Shown here: positions 36,212 to 50,931 of the stretch, one piece after another
Position numbering within the stretch: position 1 is the first letter of the stretch
Layout of the letters: every line of letters starts with the position of its first letter
Assembly (NCBI GenBank): GCA_026545225.1
Contig: CM048847.1
Span: 434,001-498,000, forward strand
From: Cornus controversa
Taxonomy: Eukaryota > Streptophyta > Magnoliopsida > Cornales > Cornaceae
Length of the DNA: 64,000 nt
Reading direction: 5' to 3'
The notes under the pieces: model-generated
What the model saw: only the letters and a program-made list of their open reading frames with translations
What the model was told of the DNA's origin: nothing
Database searches by the model: none
Made by a program: the position numbers and the translations under genes

Positions 36212-37684
36212 GAGTTGTTCTGATTCAAAAACCCATTCCTTGAGAAGTCGTGCCATAATCAGAATCGTAAGTTTCTTTTTTCCAAATTAGACCATCAAAG
36301 CATCCAAAAGAAGTGACGAACATGTCAATCCGATCTTCATCACAATCGTATGGTGCTTTGTTCCAAATTCGACCGTTTGGACATCTAAAGGAAACAATTT
36401 GGAAGCTACCAACCATTTTAAACTTGTTTCATTTGAGTTATTTTGATTAGAAAACCACATTCCAAGAGAAGTCTTGCCATAATATTAATCGTACGCTACT
36501 TTTTTCTAAATGAAACCATCAAAGGGTCCCAAAGAAACGACGAGGATGTCGATCCGATCTTCATCCATGTTTGTTTGAGTTGTTCTGAGTCAAAAAGAAC
36601 AATTCCTTGCAATAACCAGGCATGACCACAACCGTATGGCGCTTTGTGCTAGAATTGACCATTTGGATGTCCAGAAGAATAGAGAATGACAACAACGGTT
36701 TTGAACTTGTTTCGTTTGACCTGTCCTGATTCGAAAAGTCCAATCCACGTGAAATCGTGCCATACATAGAATTATACGTTGCTTTATGCCTAATTCGACC
36801 GTGAGGACGTCCTGAATCGAAAGGAGTAATTTCTTGCTGCACCCATGAATGATCACAACCGTATGGTGCTCTATGCCAACTTCAACCATCTGGACAAGTA
36901 AAAGAAACAATTCCCAAGCTATCGATGATTTGAAACAAGTTTAGTTTAAGTTGTTCTGAGTCGAAAACCCCAGTCCTTGAGAAGTTGTGTCATAATCAGA
37001 ATCGTAAGTTTCTTTTTTCCAAATTAGACCATCAAAGCATCCAAAAGAAGTGACGAACATGTCAATCCGATCTTCATCACAACCGTATGGTGCTTTGTTC
37101 CAAATTCGACCGTTTCGACATCTAAAGGAAACAATTTGTAAGCTACCAACCATTTTAAACTTGTTTCATTTGAGCTGTTATGATTAGAAAACCACATTCC
37201 AAGAGAAGTCGTGCCATAATACTAATCGTACGCTGTTTTTTTGTAAATGAAACCATCAAAGCGTCCCGAAGAAACGACGAGCATGTCGATCCGATCTTCA
37301 TCCATATTTGTTTGAGTTGTTATGAGTCGAAAAGAACAATTCCTTGCAATAACCAGGCATGACCACAACCGTGTGGTGCTTTGTCCTAGAATTGACCATC
37401 TGGATGTCTAGAAGAATAGAGAATAACAACAACGGTTTTGAACTTGTTTCGTTTGACCTGTCCTGATTCGAAAAGTCCAATCCACGTGAAATCGTGCCAT
37501 ACATAGAATTATACGTTGCTTTATGCCTAATTCGACCGTGAGGACGTCCTGAATCGAAAAGAGTAATTCCTTGCTGCACTCATGAATGATCACAATCGTA
37601 TGGTGCTCTATGCCAACTTCAACCATCTGGACAAGTAAAAGAAACAATTCCCAAGCTATCGAGGATTTTAAACAAGTTTAGTTT
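36212..37684. repeat. Two-unit segment: I/II hybrid plus III/IV hybrid
   Basis: The unit at 36212 is type I through S4 (ttggaagc, gacgaggatg, accatttggatg) and type II in S5-S6 (aaaggagtaatttc, gatttgaaac). The unit at 36948 is type III through S4 and type IV in S5-S6 (gattttaaac). It is an I-II-III-IV tetramer reduced to two units by two hybrid junctions, both lying around S4/S5. Confidence 0.85.
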
Positions 37685-40600
37685 GAGTTGTTCTGATTCA
37701 AAAACCCATTCCTTGAGAAGTCGTGCCATAATCAGAATCGTAAGTTTCTTTTTTCCAAATTAGACCATCAAAGCATCCAAAAGAAGTGACGAACATGTCA
37801 ATCCGATCTTCATCACAATCGTATGGTGCTTTGTTCCAAATTCGACCGTTTGGACATCTAAAGGAAACAATTTGGAAGCTACCAACCATTTTAAACTTGT
37901 TTCATTTGAGTTATTTTGATTAGAAAACCACATTCCAAGAGAAGTCTTGCCATAATATTAATCGTACGCTACTTTTTTCTAAATGAAACCATCAAAGGGT
38001 CCCAAAGAAACGACGAGGATGTCGATCCGATCTTCATCCATGTTTGTTTGAGTTGTTCTGAGTCAAAAAGAACAATTCCTTGCAATAACCAGGCATGACC
38101 ACAACCGTATGGCGCTTTGTGCTAGAATTGACTATCTGGATGTCCAGAAAAATAGAGAATGACAACAACGGTTTTGAACTTGTTTCGTTTGACCTGTCCT
38201 GATTCGAAAAGTCCAATCCACGTGAAATCGTGCCATACATAGAATTATACGTTGCTTTATGCCTAATTCGACCGTGAGGACGTCCTGAATCAAAAAGAGT
38301 AATTTCTTGCTGCACCCATGAATGATCACAACCGTATGGTGCTCTATGCCAACTTCAACCATCTGGACAAGTAAAAGAAACAATTCCCAAGCTATCGATG
38401 ATTTCAAACAAGTTTAGTTTGAGTTGTTCTGATTCAAAAACCCATTCCTTGAGAAGTCATGCCATAATCAGAATCGTAAGTTTCTTTTTTCCAAATTAGA
38501 CCATCAAAGCATCCAAAAGAAGTGACGAACATGTCAATCCGATCTTCATCACAACCGTATGGTGCTTTGTTCCAAATTCGACCGTTTGGACATCTAAAGG
38601 AAACAATTAGCAAGCTACCAACCATTTTAAACTTGTTTCATTTGAGTTGTTTTGATTCAAAAACCGCATTCCAAGAGAAGTCGTGCCATAATACTAATCG
38701 TACGCTGCTTTTTTCAAAATGAAACCATCAAAGGGTCCCAAAGAAACGACGAGCATGTCGATCCGATATTCATCCATGTTTGTTTGAGTTGTTCTGAGTC
38801 GAAAGAACAATTGCTTGCTATAATCAGGCATGACGACAACCGTATGGCGCTTTGTGCTAGAATTGACCATCTGGATGTCCAGAAGAATAGAGAATGACAA
38901 CAACGGTTTTGAACTTGTTTCGTTTACCCTGTCCTGATTCGAAAAGTCCAATCCACGTGAAATCGTGCCATACATAGAATTATACGTTGCTTTATGCCTA
39001 ATTCGACCGTGAGGACGTCCTGAATCGAAAAGAGTAATTCCTTGCTGCACTCATGAATGATCACAATCGTATGGTGCTCTATGCCAACTTCAACCATCTG
39101 GACAAGTAAAAGAAACAATTCCCAAGCTATCGAGGATTTTAAATAAGTTTAGTTTGAGTTGTTCTGATTCAAAAACCCATTCCTTGAGAAGTCGTGCCAT
39201 AATCAGAATCGTAAGTTTCTTTTTTCCAAATTAGACCATCAAAGCATCCAAAAGAAGTGACGAACATGTCAATCCGATCTTCATCACAATCGTATGGTGC
39301 TTTGTTCCAAATTCGACCGTTTGGACATCTAAAGGAAACAATTTGGAAGCTACCAACCATTTTAAACTTGTTTCATTTGAGTTGTTTTGATTAGAAAACC
39401 CCATTCCAAGAGAAGTCTTGCCATAATATTAATCGTACGCTACTTTTTTCTAAATGAAACCATCAAAAGGTCCCAAAGAAACGACGAGGATGTCGATCCG
39501 ATCTTCATCCATGTTTGTTTGAGTTGTTCTGAGTCAAAAAGAACAATTCCTTGCAATAACCAGGCATGACCACAACCGTATGGCGCTTTGTGCTAGAATT
39601 GACCATCTGGATGTCCAGAAAAATAGAGAATGACAACAACGGTTTTGAACTTGTTTCGTTTGACCTGTCCTGATTCGAAAAGTCCAATCCACGTGAAATC
39701 GTGCCATACATAGAATTATACGTTGCTTTATGCCTAATTCGACCGTGAGGACATCCTGAATCGAAAAGAGTAATTTCTTGCTGCACCCATGAATGATCAC
39801 AACCGTATGGTGCTCTATGCCAACTTCAACCATCTGGACAAGTAAAAGAAACAATTCCCAAGCTATCGATGATTTCAAACAAGTTTAGTTTGAGTTGTTC
39901 AGATTCAAAAACCCATTCCTTGAGAAGTCGTGCCATAATCAGAATCGTAAGTTTCTTTTTTCTAAATTAGACCATCAAAGCATCCAAAAGAAGTGACGAA
40001 CATGTCAATCCGATCTTCATCACAACCGTATGGTGCTTTGTTCCAAATTCGACCGTTTGGACATCTAAAGGAAACAATTAGCAAGCTACCAACCATTTTA
40101 AACTTGTTTCATTTGAGTTGTTTTGATTCAAAAACCGCATTCCAAGAGAAGTCGTGCCATAATACTAATCGTACGCTGCTTTTTTCAAAATGAAACCATC
40201 AAAGGGTCCCAAAGAAACGACGAGCATGTCGATCCGATATTCATCCATGTTTGTTTGAGTTGTTCTGAGTCGAAAGAACAATTGCTTGCTATAATCAGGC
40301 ATGACGACAACCGTATGGTGCTTTGTGCTAGAATTGACCATCTGGATGTCCAGAAGAATAGAGAATGACAACAACGGTTTTGAACTTGTTTCGTTTGACC
40401 TGTCCTGATTCGAAAAGTCCAATCCACGTGAAATCGTGCCATACATAGAATTATACGTTGCTTTATGCCTAATTCGACCGTGAGGACGTCCTGAATCGAA
40501 AAGAGTAATTTCTTGCTGCACCCATGAATGATCACAACCGTATGGTGCTCTATGCCAACTTCAACCATCTGGACAAGTAAAAGAAACAATTCCCAAGCTA

Positions 40601-41363
40601 TCGATGATTTGAAACAAGTTTAGTTTAAGTTGTTCTGAGTCGAAAACCCCAGTCCTTGAGAAGTTGGGTCATAATCAGAATCGTAAGTTTCTTTTTTCCA
40701 AATTAGACCATCAAAGCATCCAAAAGAAGTGACAAACATGTCAATCCGATCTTCATCACAACCGTATGGTGCTTTGTTCCAAATTCGACCGTTTCGACAT
40801 CTAAAGGAAACAATTTGTAAGCTACCAACCATTTTAAACTTGTTTCATTTGAGCTGTTATGATTAGAAAACCACATTCCAAGAGAAGTCGTGCCATAATA
40901 CTAATCGTACGCTGTTTTTTTGTAAATGAAACCATCAAAGCGTCCCAAAGAAACGACGAGCATGTCGATCCGATCTTCATCCATATTTGTTTGAGTTGTT
41001 ATGAGTCGAAAAGAACAATTCCTTGCAATAACCAGGCATGACCACAACCGTGTGGTGCTTTGTCCTAGAATTGACCATCTGGATGTCTAGAAGAATAGAG
41101 AATGACAACAACGGTTTTGAACTTGTTTCGTTTGACCTGTCCTGATTCGAAAAGTCCAATCCACGTGAAATCGTGCCATACATAGAATTATACGTTGCTT
41201 TATGCCTAATTCGACCGTGAGGACGTCCTGAATCGAAAATAGTAATTCCTTGCTGCACTCATGAATGATCACAACCGTATGGTGCTCTATGCCAACTTCA
41301 ACCATCTGGAAAAGTAAAAGAAACAATTCCCAAGCTATCGAGGATTTTAAATAAGTTTAGTTT
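37685..41363. repeat. Block G5: I-II-I-II-III, five units (3679 bp)
   Basis: Unit starts are 37685, 38421, 39156, 39892 and 40627. The first three units repeat the G1/G4 markers (gactatctgg, agtcatgcc, ggacatcctg). Private changes are aaaccccattcc near 39398 and caaaaggtccc near 39463. The III unit has gttgggtcataatc near 40664 and gacaaacatg near 40731. Both recur 9568 bp downstream. Confidence 0.87.
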
Positions 41364-43571
41364 GAGTTGTTCTGATTCAAAAACCCATTCCTTGAGAAGT
41401 CGCGCCATAATCAGAATCGTAAGTTTCTTTTTTCCAAATTAGACCATCAAAGCATCCAAAAGAAGTGACGAACATGTCAATCCGATCTTCATCACAATCG
41501 TATGGTGCTTTGTTCCAAATTCGACCGTTTGGACATCTAAAGGAAACAATTTGTAAGCTACCAACCATTTTAAACTTGTTTCATTTGAGTTGTTTTGATT
41601 AGAAAACCACATTCCAAGAGAATTCTTGCCATAATATTAATCGTACGCTACTTTTTTCTAAATGAAACCATCAAAGGGTCCCAAAGAAACGACGAGGATG
41701 TCGATCCGATCTTCATCCATGTTTGTTTGAGTTGTTCTGAGTCAAAAAGAACAATTCCTTGCAATAACCAGGCATGACCACAACCGTATGGCGCTTTGTG
41801 CTAGAATTGACCATTTGGATGTCCAGAAGAATAGAGAATGACAACAACGGTTTTGAACTTGTTTCGTTTGACCTGTCCTGATTCGAAAAGTCCAATCCAC
41901 GTGAAATCGTGCCATACATAGAATTATACGTTGCTTTATGCCTAATTCGACCGTGAGGACGTCCTGAATCGAAAAGAGTAATTCCTTGCTGCACTCATGA
42001 ATGATCACAATCGTATGGTGCTCTATGCCAACTTCAACCATCTGGACAAGTAAAAGAAACAATTCCCAAGCTATCGAGGATTTTAAACAAGTTTAGTTTG
42101 AGTTGTTCTGATTCAAAAACCCATTCCTTGAGAAGTCGTGCCATAATCAGAATCGTAAGTTTCTTTTTTCCAAATTAGACCATCAAAGCATCCAAAAGAA
42201 GTGACGAACATGTCAATCCGATCTTCATCACAACCGTATGGTGCTTTGTTCCAAATTCGACCGTTTGGACATCTAAAGGAAACAATTAGCAAGCTACCAA
42301 CCATTTTAAACTTGTTTCATTTGAGTTGTTTTGATTCAAAAACCGCATTCCAAGAGAAGTCGTGCCATAATACTAATCGTACGCTGCTTTTTTCAAAATG
42401 AAACCATCAAAGGGTCCCAAAGAAACGACGAGCATGTCGATCCGATATTCATCCATGTTTGTTTGAGTTGTTCTGAGTCGAAAGAACAATTGCTTGCTAT
42501 AATCAGGCATGACGACAACCGTATGGTGCTTTGTGCTAGAATTGACCATCTGGATGTCCAGAAGAATAGAGAATGACAACAACGGTTTTGAACTTGTTTC
42601 GTTTGACCTGTCCTGATTCGAAAAGTCCAATCCACGTGAAATCGTGCCATACATAGAATTATACGTTGCTTTATGCCTAATTCGACCGTGAGGACGTCCT
42701 GAATCGAAAAGAGTAATTTCTTGCTGCACCCATGAAAGATCACAACCGTATGGTGCTCTATGCCAACTTCAACCATCTGGACAAGTAAAAGAAACAATTC
42801 CCAAGCTATCGATGATTTGAAACAAGTTTAGTTTAAGTTGTTCTGAGTCGAAAACCCCAGTCCTTGAGAAGTTGTGTCATAATCAGAATCGTAAGTTTCT
42901 TTTTTCCAAATTAGACCATCAAAGCATCCAAAAGAAGTGACGAACATGTCAATCCGATCTTCATCACAACCGTATGGTGCTTTGTTCCAAATTCGACCGT
43001 TTCGACATCTAAAGGAAACAATTTGTAAGCTACCAACCATTTTAAACTTGTTTCATTTGAGCTGTTATGATTAGAAAACCACATTCCAAGAGAAGTCGTG
43101 CCATAATACTAATCGTACGCTGTTTTTTTGTAAATGAAACCATCAAAGCGTCCCAAAGAAACGACGAGCATGTCGATCCGATCTTCATCCATATTTGTTT
43201 GAGTTGTTATGAGTCGAAAAGAACAATTCCTTGCAATAACCAGGCATGACCACAACCGTGTGGTGCTTTGTCCTAGAATTGACCATCTGGATGTCTAGAA
43301 GAATAGAGAATGACAACAACGGTTTTGAACTTGTTTCGTTTGACCTGTCCTGATTCGAAAAGTCCAATCCACGTGAAATCGTGCCATACATAGAATTATA
43401 CGTTGCTTTATGCCTAATTCGACCGTGAGGACGTCCTGAATCGAAAATAGTAATTCCTTGCTGCACTCATGAATGATCACAACCGTATGGTGCTCTATGC
43501 CAACTTCAACCATCTGGAAAAGTAAAAGAAACAATTCCCAAGCTATCGAGGATTTTAAATAAGTTTAGTTT
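41364..43571. repeat. Three-unit HOR T1: IV/I/IV mosaic - II - III (2208 bp)
   Basis: Unit starts are 41364, 42100 and 42835. The first unit has IV-like S1-S2 (ttgtaagc, with agtcgcgcc near 41398), type I S3-S4 (gacgaggatg, with agaattcttgcc near 41619, and accatttggatg) and IV S5-S6. The II unit has catgaaagatc near 42731 in place of catgaatgatc. These three private variants tag the trimer family. Confidence 0.9.
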
Positions 43572-45779
43572 GAGTTGTTCTGATTCAAAAACCCATTCCT
43601 TGAGAAGTCGCGCCATAATCAGAATCGTAAGTTTCTTTTTTCCAAATTAGACCATCAAAGCATCCAAAAGAAGTGACGAACATGTCAATCCGATCTTCAT
43701 CACAATCGTATGGTGCTTTGTTCCAAATTCGACCGTTTGGACATCTAAAGGAAACAATTTGTAAGCTACCAACCATTTTAAACTTGTTTCATTTGAGTTG
43801 TTTTGATTAGAAAACCACATTCCAAGAGAATTCTTGCCATAATATTAATCGTACGCTACTTTTTTCTAAATGAAACCATCAAAGGGTCCCAAAGAAACGA
43901 CGAGGATGTCGATCCGATCTTCATCCATGTTTGTTTGAGTTGTTCTGAGTCAAAAAGAACAATTCCTTGCAATAACCAGGCATGACCACAACCGTATGGC
44001 GCTTTGTGCTAGAATTGACCATTTGGATGTCCAGAAGAATAGAGAATGACAACAACGGTTTTGAACTTGTTTCGTTTGACCTGTCCTGATTCGAAAAGTC
44101 CAATCCACGTGAAATCGTGCCATACATAGAATTATACGTTGCTTTATGCCTAATTCGACCGTGAGGACGTCCTGAATCGAAAAGAGTAATTCCTTGCTGC
44201 ACTCATGAATGATCACAATCGTATGGTGCTCTATGCCAACTTCAACCATCTGGACAAGTAAAAGAAACAATTCCCAAGCTATCGAGGATTTTAAACAAGT
44301 TTAGTTTGAGTTGTTCTGATTCAAAAACCCATTCCTTGAGAAGTCGTGCCATAATCAGAATCGTAAGTTTCTTTTTTCCAAATTAGACCATCAAAGCATC
44401 CAAAAGAAGTGACGAACATGTCAATCCGATCTTCATCACAACCGTATGGTGCTTTGTTCCAAATTCGACCGTTTGGACATCTAAAGGAAACAATTAGCAA
44501 GCTACCAACCATTTTAAACTTGTTTCATTTGAGTTGTTTTGATTCAAAAACCGCATTCCAAGAGAAGTCGTGCCATAATACTAATCGTACGCTGCTTTTT
44601 TCAAAATGAAACCATCAAAGGGTCCCAAAGAAACGACGAGCATGTCGATCCGATATTCATCCATGTTTGTTTGAGTTGTTCTGAGTCGAAAGAACAATTG
44701 CTTGCTATAATCAGGCATGACGACAACCGTATGGTGCTTTGTGCTAGAATTGACCATCTGGATGTCCAGAAGAATAGAGAATGACAACAACGGTTTTGAA
44801 CTTGTTTCGTTTGACCTGTCCTGATTCGAAAAGTCCAATCCACGTGAAATCGTGCCATACATAGAATTATACGTTGCTTTATGCCTAATTCGACCGTGAG
44901 GACGTCCTGAATCGAAAAGAGTAATTTCTTGCTGCACCCATGAAAGATCACAACCGTATGGTGCTCTATGCCAACTTCAACCATCTGGACAAGTAAAAGA
45001 AACAATTCCCAAGCTATCGATGATTTGAAACAAGTTTAGTTTAAGTTGTTCTGAGTCGAAAACCCCAGTCCTTGAGAAGTTGTGTCATAATCAGAATCGT
45101 AAGTTTCTTTTTTCCAAATTAGACCATCAAAGCATCCAAAAGAAGTGACGAACATGTCAATCCGATCTTCATCACAACCGTATGGTGCTTTGTTCCAAAT
45201 TCGACCGTTTCGACATCTAAAGGAAACAATTTGTAAGCTACCAACCATTTTAAACTTGTTTCATTTGAGCTGTTATGATTAGAAAACCACATTCCAAGAG
45301 AAGTCGTGCCATAATACTAATCGTACGCTGTTTTTTTGTAAATGAAACCATCAAAGCGTCCCAAAGAAACGACGAGCATGTCGATCCGATCTTCATCCAT
45401 ATTTGTTTGAGTTGTTATGAGTCGAAAAGAACAATTCCTTGCAATAACCAGGCATGACCACAACCGTGTGGTGCTTTGTCCTAGAATTGACCATCTGGAT
45501 GTCTAGAAGAATAGAGAATGACAACAACGATTTTGAACTTGTTTCGTTTGACCTGTCCTGATTCGAAAAGTCCAATCCACGTGAAATCGTGCCATACATA
45601 GAATTATACGTTGCTTTATGCCTAATTCGACCGTGAGGACGTCCTGAATCGAAAATAGTAATTCCTTGCTGCACTCATGAATGATCACAACCGTATGGTG
45701 CTCTATGCCAACTTCAACCATCTGGAAAAGTAAAAGAAACAATTCCCAAGCTATCGAGGATTTTAAATAAGTTTAGTTT
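43572..45779. repeat. Three-unit HOR T2 (2208 bp)
   Basis: Repeats T1 exactly 2208 bp downstream with all three tags (agtcgcgcc, agaattcttgcc, catgaaagatc). The III unit carries a private caacgattttg near 45527. Confidence 0.9.
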
Positions 45780-47987
45780 GAGTTGTTCTGATTCAAAAAC
45801 CCATTCCTTGAGAAGTCGCGCCATAATCAGAATCGTAAGTTTCTTTTTTCCAAATTAGACCATCAAAGCATCCAAAAGAAGTGACGAACATGTCAATCCG
45901 ATCTTCATCACAATCGTATGGTGCTTTGTTCCAAATTCGACCGTTTGGACATCTAAAGGAAACAATTTGTAAGCTACCAACCATTTTAAACTTGTTTCAT
46001 TTGAGTTGTTTTGATTAGAAAACCACATTCCAAGAGAATTCTTGCCATAATATTAATCGTACGCTACTTTTTTCTAAATGAAACCATCAAAGGGTCCCAA
46101 AGAAACGACGAGGATGTCGATCCGATCTTCATCCATGTTTGTTTGAGTTGTTCTGAGTCAAAAAGAACAATTCCTTGCAATAACCAGGCATGACCACAAC
46201 CGTATGGCGCTTTGTGCTAGAATTGACCATTTGGATGTCCAGAAGAATAGAGAATGACAACAACGGTTTTGAACTTGTTTCGTTTGACCTGTCCTGATTC
46301 GAAAAGTCCAATCCACGTGAAATCGTGCCATACATAGAATTATACGTTGCTTTATGCCTAATTCGACCGTGAGGACGTCCTGAATCGAAAAGAGTAATTC
46401 CTTGCTGCACTCATGAATGATCACAATCGTATGGTGCTCTATGCCAACTTCAACCATCTGGACAAGTAAAAGAAACAATTCCCAAGCTATCGAGGATTTT
46501 AAACAAGTTTAGTTTGAGTTGTTCTGATTCAAAAACCCATTCCTTGAGAAGTCGTGCCATAATCAGAATCGTAAGTTTCTTTTTTCCAAATTAGACCATC
46601 AAAGCATCCAAAAGAAGTGACGAACATGTCAATCCGATCTTCATCACAACCGTATGGTGCTTTGTTCCAAATTCGACCGTTTGGACATCTAAAGGAAACA
46701 ATTAGCAAGCTACCAACCATTTTAAACTTGTTTCATTTGAGTTGTTTTGATTCAAAAACCGCATTCCAAGAGAAGTCGTGCCATAATACTAATCGTACGC
46801 TGCTTTTTTCAAAATGAAACCATCAAAGGGTCCCAAAGAAACGACGAGCATGTCGATCCGATATTCATCCATGTTTGTTTGAGTTGTTCTGAGTCGAAAG
46901 AACAATTGCTTGCTATAATCAGGCATGACGACAACCGTATGGTGCTTTGTGCTAGAATTGACCATCTGGATGTCCAGAAGAATAGAGAATGACAACAACG
47001 GTTTTGAACTTGTTTCGTTTGACCTGTCCTGATTCGAAAAGTCCAATCCACGTGAAATCGTGCCATACATAGAATTATACGTTGCTTTATGCCTAATTCG
47101 ACCGTGAGGACGTCCTGAATCGAAAAGAGTAATTTCTTGCTGCACCCATGAAAGATCACAACCGTATGGTGCTCTATGCCAACTTCAACCATCTGGACAA
47201 GTAAAAGAAACAATTCCCAAGCTATCGATGATTTGAAACAAGTTTAGTTTAAGTTGTTCTGAGTCGAAAACCCCAGTCCTTGAGAAGTTGTGTCATAATC
47301 AGAATCGTAAGTTTCTTTTTTCCAAATTAGACCATCAAAGCATCCAAAAGAAGTGACGAACATGTCAATCCGATCTTCATCACAACCGTATGGTGCTTTG
47401 TTCCAAATTCGACCGTTTCGACATCTAAAGGAAACAATTTGTAAGCTACCAACCATTTTAAACTTGTTTCATTTGAGCTGTTATGATTAGAAAACCACAT
47501 TCCAAGAGAAGTCGTGCCATAATACTAATCGTACGCTATTTTTTTGTAAATGAAACCATCAAAGCGTCCCAAAGAAACGACGAGCATGTCGATCCGATCT
47601 TCATCCATATTTGTTTGAGTTGTTATGAGTCGAAAAGAACAATTCCTTGCAATAACCAGGCATGACGACAACCGTATGGCGCTTTGTGCTAGAATTGACC
47701 ATCTGGATGTCCAGAAGAATAGAGAATGACAACAACGGTTTTGAACTTGTTTCGTTTACCCTGTCCTGATTCGAAAAGTCCAATCCACGTGAAATCGTGC
47801 CATACATAGAATTATACGTTGCTTTATGCCTAATTCGACCGTGAGGACGTCCTGAATCGAAAAGAGTAATTCCTTGCTGCACTCATGAATGATCACAACC
47901 GTATGGTGCTCTATGCCAACTTCAACCATCTGGAAAAGTAAAAGAAACAATTCCCAAGCTATCGAGGATTTTAAATAAGTTTAGTTT
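45780..47987. repeat. Three-unit HOR T3 (2208 bp), last unit modified
   Basis: The first two units match T1 and T2. In the third (start 47251) type III continues only to the start of S4. From catgacgacaaccgtatggc near 47662 it follows a different template that includes tttaccctg. The gacgac form is a type II word. S6 is type III (gattttaaat). cgtacgctattttt near 47531 is private. Confidence 0.88.
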
Positions 47988-50931
47988 GAGTTGTTCTGAT
48001 TCAAAAACCCATTCCTTGAGAAGTCGTGCCATAATCAGAATCGTAAGTTTCTTTTTTCCAAATTAGACCGTCAAAGCATCCAAAAGAAGTGACGAACATG
48101 TCAATCCGATCTTCATCACAATCGTATGGTGCTTTGTTCCAAATTCGACCGTTTGGACATCTAAAGGAAACAATTTGTAAGCTACCAACCATTTTAAACT
48201 TGTTTCATTTGAGTTGTTTTGATTAGAAAACCACATTCCAAGAGAAGTCTTGCCATAATATTAATCGTACGCTACTTTTTTCTAAATGAAACCATCAAAG
48301 GGTCCCAAAGAAACGACGAGCATGTCGATCCGATCTTCATCCATGTTTGTTTGAGTTGTTCTGAGTCAAAAAGAACAATTCCTTGCAATAACCAGGCATG
48401 ACCACAACCGTATGGCGCTTTGTGCTAGAATTGACCATCTGGATGTCCAGAAGAATAGAGAATGACAACAACGGTTTTGAACTTGTTTCGTTTGACCTGT
48501 CCTGATTCGAAAAGTCCAATCCACGTGAAATCGTGCCATACATAGAATTATACGTTGCTTTATGCCTAATTCGACCGTGAGGACGTCCTGAATCGAAAAG
48601 AGTAATTCCTTGCTGCACTCATGAATGATCACAATCGTATGGTGCTCTATGCCAACTTCAACCATCTGGACAAGTAAAAGAAACAATTCCCAAGCTATCG
48701 AGGATTTTAAACAAGTTTAGTTTGAGTTGTTCTGATTCAAAAACCCATTCCTTGAGAAGTCGTGCCATAATCAGAATCGTAAGTTTCTTTTTTCCAAATT
48801 AGACCATCAAAGCATCCAAAAGAAGTGACGAACATGTCAATCCGATCTTCATCACAATCGTATGGTGCTTTGTTCCAAATTCGACCGTTTGGACATCTAA
48901 AGGAAACAATTTGGAAGCTACCAACCATTTTAAACTTGTTTCATTTGAGTTGTTTTGATTAGAAAACCACATTCCAAGAGAAGTCTTGCCATAATATTAA
49001 TCGTACGCTACTTTTTTCTAAATGAAACCATCAAAGGGTCCCAAAGAAACGACGAGGATGTCGATCCGATCTTCATCCATGTTTGTTTGAGTTGTTCTGA
49101 GTCAAAAAGAACAATTCCTTGCAATAACCAGGCATGACCACAACCGTATGGCGCTTTGTGCTAGAATTGACCATCTGGATGTCCAGAAAAATAGAGAATG
49201 ACAACAACGGTTTTGAACTTGTTTCGTTTGACCTGTCCTGATTCGAAAAGTCCAATCCACGTGAAATCGTGCCATACATAGAATTATACGTTGCTTTATG
49301 CCTAATTCGACCGTGAGGACGTCCTGAATCGAAAAGAGTAATTTCTTGCTGCACCCATGAATGATCACAACCGTATGGTGCTCTATGCCAACTTCAACCA
49401 TCTGAACAAGTAAAAGAAACAATTCCCAAGCTATCGATGATTTCAAACAAGTTTAGTTTGAGTTGTTCAGATTCAAAAACCCATTCCTTGAGAAGTCGTG
49501 CCATAATCAGAATCGTAAGTTTCTTTTTTCTAAATTAGACCATCAAAGCATCCAAAAGAAGTGACGAACATGTCAATCCGATCTTCATCACAACCGTATG
49601 GTGCTTTGTTCCAAATTCGACCGTTTGGACATCTAAAGGAAACAATTAGCAAGCTACCAACCATTTTAAACTTGTTTCATTTGAGTTGTTTTGATTCAAA
49701 AACCGCATTCCAAGAGAAGTCGTGCCATAATACTAATCGTACGCTGCTTTTTTCAAAATGAAACCATCAAAGGGTCCCAAAGAAACGACGAGCATGTCGA
49801 TCCGATATTCATCCATGTTTGTTTGAGTTGTTCTGAGTCGAAAGAACAATTGCTTGCTATAATCAGGCATGACGACAACCGTATGGTGCTTTGTGCTAGA
49901 ATTGACCATCTGGATGTCCAGAAGAATAGAGAATGACAACAACGGTTTTGAACTTGTTTCGTTTGACCTGTCCTGATTCGAAAAGTCCAATCCACGTGAA
50001 ATCGTGCCATACATAGAATTATACGTTGCTTTATGCCTAATTCGACCGTGAGGACGTCCTGAATCGAAAAGAGTAATTTCTTGCTGCACCCATGAATGAT
50101 CACAACCGTATGGTGCTCTATGCCAACTTCAACCATCTGGACAAGTAAAAGAAACAATTCCCAAGCTATCGATGATTTGAAACAAGTTTAGTTTAAGTTG
50201 TTCTGAGTCGAAAACCCCAGTCCTTGAGAAGTTGGGTCATAATCAGAATCGTAAGTTTCTTTTTTCCAAATTAGACCATCAAAGCATCCAAAAGAAGTGA
50301 CAAACATGTCAATCCGATCTTCATCACAACCGTATGGTGCTTTGTTCCAAATTCGACCGTTTCGACATCTAAAGGAAACAATTTGTAAGCTACCAACCAT
50401 TTTAAACTTGTTTCATTTGAGCTGTTATGATTAGAAAACCACATTCCAAGAGAAGTCGTGCCATAATACTAATCGTACGTTGTTTTTTTGTAAATGAAAC
50501 CATCAAAGCGTCCCAAAGAAACGACGAGCATGTCGATCCGATCTTCATCCATATTTGTTTGAGTTGTTATGAGTCGAAAAGAACAATTCCTTGCAATAAC
50601 CAGGCATGACCACAACCGTGTGGTGCTTTGTCCTAGAATTGACCATCTGGATGTCTAGAAGAATAGAGAATGACAACAACGGTTTTGAACTTGTTTCGTT
50701 TGACCTGTCCTGATTCGAAAAGTCCAATCCACGTGAAATCGTGCCATACATAGAATTATACGTTGCTTTATGCCTAATTCGACCGTGAGGACGTCCTGAA
50801 TCGAAAATAGTAATTCCTTGCTGCACTCATGAATGATCACAACCGTATGGTGCTCTATGCCAACTTCAACCATCTGGAAAAGTAAAAGAAACAATTCCCA
50901 AGCTATCGAGGATTTTAAATAAGTTTAGTTT
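47988..50931. repeat. Four-unit HOR, IV-I-II-III (2944 bp)
   Basis: Unit starts are 47988, 48724, 49460 and 50195. Tags are gaccgtcaaagc near 48068, catctgaacaag near 49399, gttgggtcataatc near 50231 and gacaaacatg near 50300. The first two recur 7360 bp downstream. The last two recur from 9568 bp upstream. Confidence 0.9.
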
